Shown one piece after another: positions 1 through 6,960 of a stretch of DNA of 9,361 nt (within the stretch, counting starts at the first letter, position 1; every line of letters starts with the position of its first letter). The stretch comes from Lentimicrobiaceae bacterium (GTDB lineage Bacteria; Bacteroidota; Bacteroidia; Bacteroidales; WCHB1-69): positions 1 to 9,361 of the forward strand of contig WRNX01000052.1 in NCBI GenBank assembly GCA_009776395.1. Direction: 5' to 3'. The notes under the pieces are model-generated. The model ran no database searches and was not told the origin of the DNA. It was given only the letters and a program-made list of their open reading frames with translations. The position numbers and the translations under genes were made by a program.

Positions 1-132
1 AGAAATGTAGGGGCGAACCTGCGTGTTCGCCATGAAAACGAAATGGATATATCGAATTTATCCGCAGGATTATATTTTGTAAAAATCAGTACCGAAAAAG
101 GGGTGATTGTAAAAAAAGTGGTAAAAGAATAG
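1..132 (+). CDS. T9SS cargo protein, C-terminal sorting domain (5' partial)
   Basis: Frame 1 is open from the window edge to a TAG at 130-132, giving 43 residues. The end reads as a type A T9SS sorting domain: an MDISNLSAGLYFVKI motif followed by a TEKG turn and a basic KKVVKE tail. Such domains direct a protein through the Bacteroidota type IX secretion system, after which the domain is usually cleaved and the cargo attached to the cell surface or released. The enzyme or adhesin part lies upstream of the window, so the protein's function is unknown. The segment just before the motif (residues 3-11, VGANLRVRH) is encoded by a GC-rich palindrome unlike the surrounding AT-rich sequence; see the separate repeat entry. 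A terminator follows 25 bases after the stop. Confidence 0.85.
   Translation, partial: RNVGANLRVRHENEMDISNLSAGLYFVKISTEKGVIVKKVVKE
7..31. repeat. GC-rich palindromic element inside a coding region
   Basis: The 7-bp arms GGCGAAC (12-18) and GTTCGCC (25-31) flank a 6-nt loop, preceded by GTAG. The element is much richer in GC than its surroundings and is read in frame as part of the T9SS domain. I recall similar GTAGGGGCGAAC-type palindromes as dispersed repeats in environmental bacterial genomes; that is from memory, and only one copy is visible here. Confidence 0.55.
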
Positions 133-155
133 ACAATTATATTTGGTTAATAAGA

Positions 156-190
156 GAGAGGCTGCCTAAAAAAAAGGGTAGTCTTTTTTA
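156..190 (+). terminator. Intrinsic terminator upstream of rlmN
   Basis: The arm AGGCTGCCT (159-167) pairs with GGGTAGTCT (176-184) over 9 bp, including three G-U pairs. The loop is A8, and a T-tract runs from 184 to 189. This is a conventional rho-independent terminator for the upstream T9SS cargo gene. The T-tract immediately precedes the rlmN promoter region. Confidence 0.8.
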
Positions 191-204
191 TTGCCAAAAA
201 AATG

Positions 205-212
205 TTTCTTTG
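205..212 (+). promoter_or_regulatory. Candidate -7 element for rlmN
   Basis: TTTCTTTG followed by C resembles the Bacteroidota -7 consensus TAnnTTTG, with one mismatch at the A. It would start transcription near 217, leaving a leader of about a dozen bases before the ATG at 230. No clear -33 TTG lies at the expected distance; only the terminator T-tract (184-189) is there. Confidence 0.4.
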
Positions 213-229
213 CAAATTTTCCAAAAGAA

Positions 230-1258
230 ATGGATATTCGAGAGATATCTTCTGAAAAGTTGTTAGAATATTTACAACAGAAAAATGAAAAGCCATTTAG
301 GGCAATACAGTTGCACCAGTGGTTATGGGAGAAAAATGTATTTTCTTTTGATGAAATGTTCAACATTCCAAAAAATCTGCAAAAAAAATTGAAAACAGAT
401 TTTTCTTTTCTACAAACAACCATCGAAAAAGAGTTTGTAAGCAAAGATAAATCTATAAAATTTCTATTTCAATTATTTGATAGCGAGCAAATAGAAGGAG
501 TATTAATTCCTTCGCAAGGAAGGGTTACGGCTTGTGTATCGTCACAAGTAGGATGTGCATTACGATGTACTTTTTGCGCGACAGGTATGTTAGGATTCAA
601 AAGACAACTTCGCTTTTGGGAAATTATTGATCAATATGTATTGATGAATCATCGTTCTATGGAAATTTTTGGTATCCATGTAAGTAATATAGTATTTATG
701 GGAATGGGCGAGCCACTGCTTAATTACGAAAACGTCTCTAAAGCAATTGAAATACTTACTTCAGATAATGGAAACCGTATTTCGCCATCTCGTATTACTC
801 TTTCAACAGTAGGTATTGTTGCAGGTATTAGAAAATTGGCAGATGAAAGATTTAAGTCAAATTTAGCACTATCGCTACACGTTGCAGATCATGATTTACG
901 TTCTTTATTAATTCCTGCTAACAAAACCAATACTATAAAAGAATTGCAGGATGCTTTACGCTATTATGTTGAAAAAACGAACCAACGAATCACCATTGAA
1001 TACTTATTATTGAATAAATTAAATGATAGTTTGGCAGATGCTGAAAAATTGTGCCATTTTTGCAAAGCTTTTCCTGTAAAAATCAATATCATAGAATACA
1101 ACGAAACCACTACTCAATACAAACCTTCAACGCCGGAGGTAAAGATCGCTTTTACGAAATACTTAAAGGCTAAAAATCTTATTGTAAATGTAAGACAAAG
1201 CATGGGAAAAGATATTGCAGCAGCGTGCGGTCAGTTGACCATAGGAGAACATTATTAG
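230..1258 (+). CDS. rlmN: RlmN, dual-specificity rRNA/tRNA adenine-C2 methyltransferase
   Basis: This radical-SAM enzyme methylates C2 of A2503 in 23S rRNA and A37 in a subset of tRNAs, tuning ribosomal fidelity in the cytoplasm. The 342-residue product has the usual family length. It contains the radical-SAM cluster motif CALRCTFC (Cys109, Cys113, Cys116), the SAM-binding GMGEPLLNYENV (158-169), and the C-terminal AACGQL segment whose Cys333 corresponds to the catalytic methyl-carrying cysteine. The N-terminal region (1-60) matches the small RNA-binding accessory domain (LHQWLWEKN). The reading frame also extends upstream to a TTG at 191. I chose ATG 230 because the extra 13 residues have no family counterpart and overlap the putative -7 element. 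The gene appears monocistronic, with a terminator before it and a new promoter region after it. Confidence 0.95.
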   Translation: MDIREISSEKLLEYLQQKNEKPFRAIQLHQWLWEKNVFSFDEMFNIPKNLQKKLKTDFSFLQTTIEKEFVSKDKSIKFLFQLFDSEQIEGVLIPSQGRVTACVSSQVGCALRCTFCATGMLGFKRQLRFWEIIDQYVLMNHRSMEIFGIHVSNIVFMGMGEPLLNYENVSKAIEILTSDNGNRISPSRITLSTVGIVAGIRKLADERFKSNLALSLHVADHDLRSLLIPANKTNTIKELQDALRYYVEKTNQRITIEYLLLNKLNDSLADAEKLCHFCKAFPVKINIIEYNETTTQYKPSTPEVKIAFTKYLKAKNLIVNVRQSMGKDIAAACGQLTIGEHY

Positions 1259-1314
1259 TATGTAAAATAATAAATTAAACTTGTATCAAAATAATTAATA
1301 ACTTTTAAACACAC

Positions 1315-1332
1315 TATCTTTGTGTATATTTG
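1315..1332 (+). promoter_or_regulatory. Twin -7 elements before the subtilase gene
   Basis: Two consensus TAnnTTTG motifs lie 10 bp apart: TATCTTTG (1315-1322) and TATATTTG (1325-1332). The second is followed by CCGCG, giving TATATTTGCCGCG, nearly identical to the ssb promoter TATATTTGCGGCG. The -33 region is weak (TTTT at 1303-1306). Start of transcription from the second element would give a leader of about 70 nt containing the heptamer repeats. Confidence 0.6.
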
Positions 1333-1345
1333 CCGCGTTTTTTTC

Positions 1346-1406
1346 AATTACGAGCTACAAATTACGAATTATTATAGAAACCACTAATCACTAACCATTA
1401 ATCATT
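1346..1406 (+). repeat. Heptamer-phased repeats in the subtilase gene leader
   Basis: AATTACG occurs at 1346-1352 and 1360-1366, exactly two heptamers apart, followed by AATTATT (1367-1373). Then come CACTAAT (1382-1388), CACTAAC (1389-1395), CATTAAT (1396-1402) and CATT (1403-1406), which abuts the ATG at 1407. The second block belongs to the same heptanucleotide family as the arrays flanking fba. Confidence 0.7.
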
Positions 1407-4400
1407 ATGAAATATCTTTCCCTTTTCATCTTATTTATCTTATTCTCAATCGCTTTATCTGCACAACAAAAATATGCTGTTTATTTTACAGATAAAAACA
1501 ATTCGCCATACAGTATTGAAAATCCCGAACAATTTTTGTCGCAACGCGCTATTGACAGACGCAACAGGCACAGCATTGGAATTGATATTCAAGACTTGCC
1601 GGTAAATCCACAATATGTGCAGCAACTGAAAGATATGGGCGCAAAGGTTCCGTTTACCAGCAAATGGCTCAATTGCGCATTGGTTTCCTGCCCGCAAACC
1701 CTTATCAATCAAATTGAACAATTACCGTTTGTAAGTCAGATTATTTATATTAGTCCGGGCGCTTACAGCGGAAAATCAGGGGGCGACGAAAACCTCAGTA
1801 ACAAATTTTCTAATAAGTTGGAAAAAGAGGAAGATTTTATACCGATAAACCCGTTAGAGATTCTTACAGATTATCAGTATGGGAATGGTCATCAGCAAAT
1901 CGATCAAATAAATGGTATTCCGGTACATCAGCAAGGTTATACCGGTCAGGGCGTTTTAATTGCCGTTTTGGATGCAGGATTTCAAAATGTAAATTCGCTT
2001 CCTGCTGCTTTTGGAAATATTTTTTCAGAAGGAAGAATGGTTTATACTTTGGATGTGGTTACACCCGGTGGAAATGTTTACGGATCGAACACCCATTCGC
2101 ATGGAACCAACGTGCTTTCGTGCATGGCTGCCTATACGAATAACAGTTTTGTAGGCACTGCACCGGAAGCCTTGTATGCGCTCATAAGAACCGAAGATGC
2201 TGACCCTGAATATTTAGTAGAATGTTATAACTGGGTGGTAGGCGCAGAAGCTGCTGATAGCATCGGCGCAGACATTATCAACACGTCATTAGGTTATACC
2301 GAGTTTGATGATACTTCTATGAATTATACTTATTCTCAAATGGATGGTGAAACCCCGGTGGCATCTTTCGCCGCCAAAACCGCTATTGAAAAGGGAATTT
2401 TTGTTACCGCCAGCGCTGGAAATAACGGCAATGACTCAAGTTGGCCCTGGATGGGTTCGCCCGGCGATACCAAATATGCCGCATCCATCGGCGCAGTAAA
2501 TGCAAGCGGTACAATAGCCTATTTCAGTTCTATTGGTCCAAATGGAGTAGGAGACCCAAAACCCAACGTGCTTGCAAAAGGAGTCTCCGCTACGGTGTAT
2601 TCCACTTCAGGAAATATTAGTACAGCAGACGGCACCTCTTTTTCAAGCCCTATCTCTTGCGGCATGTATGCCTGCCTGATTCAAGCAAACCCAAAAATCC
2701 ATCCTGCTTTGCTTCGAGATATTGTGGACGAAACCGGAGACAGATATCCTAACCATGACATCGTTTATGGATACGGCATCCCCGATTTTGCGTCCGCTTT
2801 AGAAACAGTTCTCTCGCTCTCCATTATGGAAGTAAATGGAGTGGAAGTTGATGATTCACAAGGAAATAATGATAGTAAACTCAATCCGGGTGAAACCGTG
2901 AACTTAAATATTACAGTAAAAAATAAATCTTCAGAAACACTTAATGATGTAATTGCAGTGCTTTCTACAAATGATCCGAATGTTACATTGATTAATAATA
3001 CAGCCAATTTTGGAACATTTTCACCCGAAGAAACAAAAACGCTGAACAACGCTTTTAAAATCTCTTTAAATGAAAACGCCCTTCCAAACAAATCCATAAA
3101 ATTCTATGTTACATTTACTTGCAACAGTAAAAACATTCAAGGTTTTTTCTCTGTTGATGTTTATGGTAATCTTTTAGAATATAAATCTTATGCTATTGAT
3201 GATTATGAGGGTAATTCAAACGGTATTCTCGAACCCGGCGAAACCGCAAATTTTTTTGTTTTTATTGATAATGAAGGTAATGAATTTGCCGGCGGAGTTT
3301 CTGCAACGCTTTCAACAACTTCAAATTTAGTTACTCTGAATACTGATACTTATTATCTGGGTTATATTATTCCATCTCAAACAAAATATGCTTCTTATAA
3401 TGTAACAGTGAGCGAAGATGCCGTTTCAGGAGAAGTTTTAATTCCATTTGTTCTACAATTAACCGATGTGCAAGGAAAAACAAAGAGTTTACAGTTTACT
3501 TACAGCGATAAATGCGGTATAATTTTTGAATTACATGATTCTTTTGGCGATGGCTGGAATGGAGCGGCGATTCTTGTAAGTTTTGATGATGGTTCACCAA
3601 CACAATCTTTTACCATTAACAGTGGTGGCAGTTCAGCCACCTACACACTAACCATACCAACGGGCGTGAAAGTTACGCTTGAGTGGCAAAAAGGCAGTTG
3701 GGATAGTGAATGTTCTTTTGTGGTAAAATATGAAGGGGGAGATGTGATCTATAATGCACCGAATGCGCCCGCAACCGCCGGTATTTTTTACTCTTTTGTT
3801 AATTATTGCGGAGGAAGTGAACTGCCCCCTCAACCCCCTTTACAAGCCCCACAATATGCCGTGCATTTCAAAGACAAAAATAATACCCCTTACAGCATAG
3901 ATAATCCCCTTGAGTATCTTTCTCAAAGAGCGATTGATAGAAGAAATAAATTTGGGATTGATATTACTGAGGATGATTTGCCCGTAGATCCGGTTTATGT
4001 GGAAAAAATAAACATGACGGGCGCTTATGTGAGAGATGTTAGTCGTTGGTCTAATTCTGTATTAGTGTATGCCGAAACGGAAATGGTAGAGGCGATTCAA
4101 AAATTGGATTTTGTAGAAAAGATTGTTTATGTGAAACCCGCTGAGGGTAAATGCCTAAATGATGATATGCAATCCAAATGGAAAGATGAAAAAATTGAAA
4201 TAACACAAGGAGCAAAAACCGATTACGATTATGGTTACGCTTTTGCGCAAATTGATCAGTTGAATGGTATCCCCGTACATAAACAAGGCTACACCGGCGA
4301 TGGCGTATTTGTAGCTGTGTTAGACGGCGGATTTGCCAAAGCAAATGAAGTAACAGGATTGGCGCATCTGTTTGAATCCGATAGAATTGTGATGGAAAGA

Positions 4401-5441
4401 AATATTGTGGAACCCAATAGATCTATTTATGCCGAAGATATTAGTTCTCACGGCACATTAGTATTATCTTGCATGGGTGGTTTTCTTAATGGCGACTATG
4501 TAGGCACTGCGCCGCAGGCGTCTTATGCTTTGATATTAACCGAAGATGCAAGAGATAAGGTAGAATTTTTAAATGAAGAATATTTTTGGATGATAGGTGC
4601 CGAAGTAGCCGACAGCCTTGGCGTAGATATTATTAACTCCTCATTAGGTTACACTACTTTTACAGATTCGTTAATGAATCATACTTATTCTGAAATGGAC
4701 GGCAAAACCGCTATCAGTTCTATTGCGGCAAAGATGGCGGCAGAACGTGGTATTTTTGTTAATGTGAGCGCCGGCAACTCAAATGGCGCCAACGTTATTT
4801 TCCCTTGGGTAGGATCGCCTGCTGATACGCCCGAAGCCTTAACCCTTGGTGCCGTTGACCTTGAAGGAAATATCGCTTATTTCAGTTCTCTGGGTCCCAA
4901 CGGAGCAGGCTACCCAAAACCTGATGTAGTGGCGTGCGGCTACGGAGCCTATGTAATACTAACTGATAACAACATTGGTACGGCATCGGGAACCTCTTTT
5001 TCCAGTCCTATTACTTGCGGAATGGTGGCTTGTGTAATTGGCGCTGCCCCTGCCAAAAAACCGAATGAAATCTTACAAGCCGTACAAAAATCAGCCGACA
5101 GATACCCTGAACATGATATTCAATATGGCTATGGTATTCCCAATTTTTATAAAGTGTTGGATTTGCTTGGCGTATTATCTATTGATGAAAATAAAAAAGA
5201 ATCTAAACTCATCTCTTATCCTAATCCGGTAAATGATAAATTATATCTCATTCACAACGAAAAAACAATCAAAACTGTTGAAATATATGATATTACAGGA
5301 AGAATAGTAAAAAGTAAATCTACAAATAGCCACAATACAGAAGTAGATATTAAAGGGATGAGCGAAGGATTATTTTTTGTTAAAGTGATTTATGATAATA
5401 ATGAAAGTGAAATGATAAAATGTGTGGTGAGGAGGTGGTAG
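1407..5441 (+). CDS. Secreted double-subtilase (two S8 peptidase domains) with T9SS sorting domain
   Basis: This 1344-residue exported protein is predicted to be a serine peptidase with two active sites. Order: signal peptide (1-19, ending at ALSAQ); pro-region 22-117; S8 domain 1 with Asp189, His232, oxyanion Asn339 and Ser411 in GTSFSSP; two related beta-sandwich modules, about 475-585 and 595-695, each opening with D-D-x(n)-PGET; a DSFGDGWNG module 703-800; a proline-rich linker 805-815; a second pro-region 816-912; S8 domain 2 with Asp973, His1015, Asn1124 and Ser1197; and a type A T9SS sorting domain about 1266-1344 (YPNPVNDKLY to the KCVVRRW end). The S8 units are roughly half identical by eye and both keep every catalytic residue. 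T9SS export implies surface or extracellular action. Substrates are unknown. I infer origin by duplication and fusion of neighbouring genes, since only unit 1 has a signal peptide and only unit 2 the sorting tail. Confidence 0.92.
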   Translation: MKYLSLFILFILFSIALSAQQKYAVYFTDKNNSPYSIENPEQFLSQRAIDRRNRHSIGIDIQDLPVNPQYVQQLKDMGAKVPFTSKWLNCALVSCPQTLINQIEQLPFVSQIIYISPGAYSGKSGGDENLSNKFSNKLEKEEDFIPINPLEILTDYQYGNGHQQIDQINGIPVHQQGYTGQGVLIAVLDAGFQNVNSLPAAFGNIFSEGRMVYTLDVVTPGGNVYGSNTHSHGTNVLSCMAAYTNNSFVGTAPEALYALIRTEDADPEYLVECYNWVVGAEAADSIGADIINTSLGYTEFDDTSMNYTYSQMDGETPVASFAAKTAIEKGIFVTASAGNNGNDSSWPWMGSPGDTKYAASIGAVNASGTIAYFSSIGPNGVGDPKPNVLAKGVSATVYSTSGNISTADGTSFSSPISCGMYACLIQANPKIHPALLRDIVDETGDRYPNHDIVYGYGIPDFASALETVLSLSIMEVNGVEVDDSQGNNDSKLNPGETVNLNITVKNKSSETLNDVIAVLSTNDPNVTLINNTANFGTFSPEETKTLNNAFKISLNENALPNKSIKFYVTFTCNSKNIQGFFSVDVYGNLLEYKSYAIDDYEGNSNGILEPGETANFFVFIDNEGNEFAGGVSATLSTTSNLVTLNTDTYYLGYIIPSQTKYASYNVTVSEDAVSGEVLIPFVLQLTDVQGKTKSLQFTYSDKCGIIFELHDSFGDGWNGAAILVSFDDGSPTQSFTINSGGSSATYTLTIPTGVKVTLEWQKGSWDSECSFVVKYEGGDVIYNAPNAPATAGIFYSFVNYCGGSELPPQPPLQAPQYAVHFKDKNNTPYSIDNPLEYLSQRAIDRRNKFGIDITEDDLPVDPVYVEKINMTGAYVRDVSRWSNSVLVYAETEMVEAIQKLDFVEKIVYVKPAEGKCLNDDMQSKWKDEKIEITQGAKTDYDYGYAFAQIDQLNGIPVHKQGYTGDGVFVAVLDGGFAKANEVTGLAHLFESDRIVMERNIVEPNRSIYAEDISSHGTLVLSCMGGFLNGDYVGTAPQASYALILTEDARDKVEFLNEEYFWMIGAEVADSLGVDIINSSLGYTTFTDSLMNHTYSEMDGKTAISSIAAKMAAERGIFVNVSAGNSNGANVIFPWVGSPADTPEALTLGAVDLEGNIAYFSSLGPNGAGYPKPDVVACGYGAYVILTDNNIGTASGTSFSSPITCGMVACVIGAAPAKKPNEILQAVQKSADRYPEHDIQYGYGIPNFYKVLDLLGVLSIDENKKESKLISYPNPVNDKLYLIHNEKTIKTVEIYDITGRIVKSKSTNSHNTEVDIKGMSEGLFFVKVIYDNNESEMIKCVVRRW

Positions 5442-5597
5442 CTTGAAAAAGTTAAATAACACACTTTTATTAAAATGTTATGAAATAAAAACTGAATTAG
5501 TTAGAAGAAGAACTGAATTACAATCAAATGAACATTTATTCGTTATCAAAAAGTAGTAAAATATTGAATAACTATTAATTTTAATTTTTCAAAAACT

Positions 5598-6293
5598 ATG
5601 GGAAATCTTACTACCTTACTTATGCAGGATGTTCGTTTTGAGGAAGCACTCAATGCGTGCATGAATTGCGGAGTTTGCACTGCAATTTGTCCTTCGGCTG
5701 AATTTTACAACTATGACCCCCGCAAAATATGCGATATTGTGCAACGGGATGATGATGCTGAAATAGAAAAACTATTACGCTCGGAAACAATTTGGTATTG
5801 CGGAGAGTGTATGTCTTGCGCCACCCGCTGTCCAAGAGGAAATACCCCAGGATTGGTCATCATCGCTCTTAGGAAAATTGCACAACAACTTGGTTATTTT
5901 GTAAATAGCGAAAAAGGTCGCCAACAACTCATTCTGAAGAATGTGATTGGCGGAACCATACTAGATCTTGGCTATTGTGTGCATCCTGATATTGTAGTTC
6001 CTGAATCACACCCCGAACAAGGGCCTATTTGGAAATGGTATCGCGATAATATTAAAGATATTGCACCCAAATTAGGTGCTAACTATAAAGGAGAAGGAAA
6101 TGGTGCATTAAAACGCCTTACCTATGAAAACATAAACGAAATTAAAGAAATTTTTGAAGCTACCGGTGCTATCGATTTCTATAATAATATAGATTGGTTT
6201 TCTACCGAAAAAAGAGGAAACACTTCCGAAGAAGACTATTTGAATGAAATTTATACTACAAATAATAATACACATAATAGAAGAGAATTATGA
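5598..6293 (+). CDS. hdrC: HdrC-like protein with two 4Fe-4S clusters
   Basis: This 231-residue soluble electron-transfer protein resembles heterodisulfide reductase subunit C. Two complete cluster motifs are present: CMNCGVCTAICP (Cys21, 24, 27, 31) and CGECMSCATRCPRG (Cys68, 71, 74, 78), as in the ferredoxin-like HdrC fold. The C-terminal half (about 90-200, with GYCVHPDI and HPEQGP) matches the long HdrC form I associate with Bacteroidota. HdrC normally relays electrons between a flavin or quinone module and an HdrB-type CCG-domain catalytic subunit. Neither partner is in this window: the next gene is ssb, with its own promoter. No membrane segment is seen. The stop forms ATGA with a possible start, but that frame ends after three codons. 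The physiological electron donor and acceptor are therefore unknown. The ATG at 5598 sits right before the conserved NLTTLLMQD start. No clear promoter was found, only AT-rich sequence. Confidence 0.88.
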   Translation: MGNLTTLLMQDVRFEEALNACMNCGVCTAICPSAEFYNYDPRKICDIVQRDDDAEIEKLLRSETIWYCGECMSCATRCPRGNTPGLVIIALRKIAQQLGYFVNSEKGRQQLILKNVIGGTILDLGYCVHPDIVVPESHPEQGPIWKWYRDNIKDIAPKLGANYKGEGNGALKRLTYENINEIKEIFEATGAIDFYNNIDWFSTEKRGNTSEEDYLNEIYTTNNNTHNRREL

Positions 6294-6415
6294 GTTGTTG
6301 ATGGTTTACGAGAAAAATTATACATTCAAGAACTACCATTTTTTTGATATTTTTCATTCTTAAAGTATGTTATATGACACAAAAAAAATTTTTTTCAAAA
6401 AAATGCACTCCCCCC

Positions 6416-6446
6416 TTGACAAACGCATTTTCATAATGTATATTTG
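6416..6446 (+). promoter_or_regulatory. ssb promoter, strong Bacteroidota type
   Basis: A -33 TTGAC (6416-6420) and a -7 TATATTTG (6439-6446) match the Bacteroidota consensus TTG...TAnnTTTG, with 20 nt between TTG and the -7 element. Transcription would begin near 6450, leaving a leader of about 25 nt without a Shine-Dalgarno sequence. An A8T7 tract (6381-6395) and A7 run lie just upstream. Confidence 0.8.
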
Positions 6447-6475
6447 CGGCGCATTATTAACTAAATTATACTACT

Positions 6476-6910
6476 ATGTCTGGAGTGAACAAAGTCATTC
6501 TTATTGGCCGCTTGGGCAAGGATCCCGAAGTGCGAGCCTACGAAAACAACGTGAAAAAAGCTAACTTTCCGTTAGCAACCTCTGAATTTCGAAAAGATAA
6601 AGAGGGTAACAAAATTGAATTAACCGAATGGCACAACATCGTTTGTTGGCGAAATTTGGCTGAAATTTCCGAACAATTCCTCTCCAAAGGAAAAATGGTC
6701 TATCTGGAAGGAAAAATCAGAACACGAAACTGGGAAGAAAATGGAACAAAAAAGTACTATACCGAAATTGAGGCAAGTACTTTAACCCTCCTTAGTCCCA
6801 AAGAGGAAAACAAACCTACCGAGACACAAGTCCCAAATCCCCCCTCCCCAATTGTTGGAAAAATTCCGGAATCCCCCGAACCTGAATTTGCGGATGATTT
6901 ACCTTTCTGA
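6476..6910 (+). CDS. ssb: Single-stranded DNA-binding protein
   Basis: This protein coats single-stranded DNA during replication, recombination and repair. The 144-residue product has an N-terminal OB-fold (about 1-106) beginning MSGVNKVILIGRLGKDPEVR, with aromatic DNA-stacking candidates at Trp52, Trp58 and Trp86 and the KMVYLEGKI strand. A low-complexity linker rich in Pro and Glu (107-137) follows. The acidic C-terminal tip ADDLPF (139-144) is the conserved peptide that recruits partner proteins such as exonucleases, helicases and the polymerase clamp-loader. The length is slightly short but normal for Bacteroidota, which often carry several ssb paralogues. The gene stands alone, with its own promoter upstream and a palindromic terminator starting at the base after its stop. 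Whether it is the main SSB or an accessory copy cannot be told here. Confidence 0.95.
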   Translation: MSGVNKVILIGRLGKDPEVRAYENNVKKANFPLATSEFRKDKEGNKIELTEWHNIVCWRNLAEISEQFLSKGKMVYLEGKIRTRNWEENGTKKYYTEIEASTLTLLSPKEENKPTETQVPNPPSPIVGKIPESPEPEFADDLPF

Positions 6911-6960
6911 CAATAATTTATATTGAGGCGTTGCAAGCAACGCCTCAATATAAATTATTG
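6911..6960. terminator. Perfect 24-bp palindrome between convergent genes
   Basis: Arms 6911-6934 and 6937-6960 are perfectly complementary across a 2-nt centre (AA). The inner GC-rich part is GAGGCGTTGC/GCAACGCCTC and the outer parts are AT-rich (CAATAATTTATATT and its complement). As RNA from either strand it gives a GC hairpin followed by a U/A-rich tail, fitting a bidirectional terminator for ssb (+) and the stress-like gene (-). It starts directly after the ssb stop and includes the last codon and stop of the minus-strand gene. Confidence 0.8.

Noticed and set aside
191..229. TTG-initiated extension of rlmN by 13 residues
   Set aside because: The added residues have no RlmN counterpart and the stretch overlaps a likely -7 element; ATG 230 gives the normal family length.
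1467..5175. Assembly duplication explaining the two subtilase units
   Set aside because: The two copies differ throughout at both protein and nucleotide level and have different flanking modules, so they are old paralogous units.
5456..5481. Hairpin ATAACA/TGTTAT with inner TTTT/AAAA after the protease gene
   Set aside because: It is AT-only, has an asymmetric bulge and no following T-tract, so it is not supportable as a terminator.
6301..6345. Terminator after hdrC: ATGGT/ACCAT stem followed by T7
   Set aside because: The stem is only 5 bp with a 30-nt loop, too weak to call.
6290..6363. Possible coupled gene after hdrC (ATGA overlap at 6290; 20-codon frame at 6301)
   Set aside because: The overlapping frame stops after three codons, the second is only 20 codons with no recognisable content, and neither looks like HdrB.
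6367..6564. 65-codon plus-strand frame beginning before ssb
   Set aside because: It runs through the ssb promoter and overlaps ssb in another frame; composition is that of AT-rich noncoding sequence.
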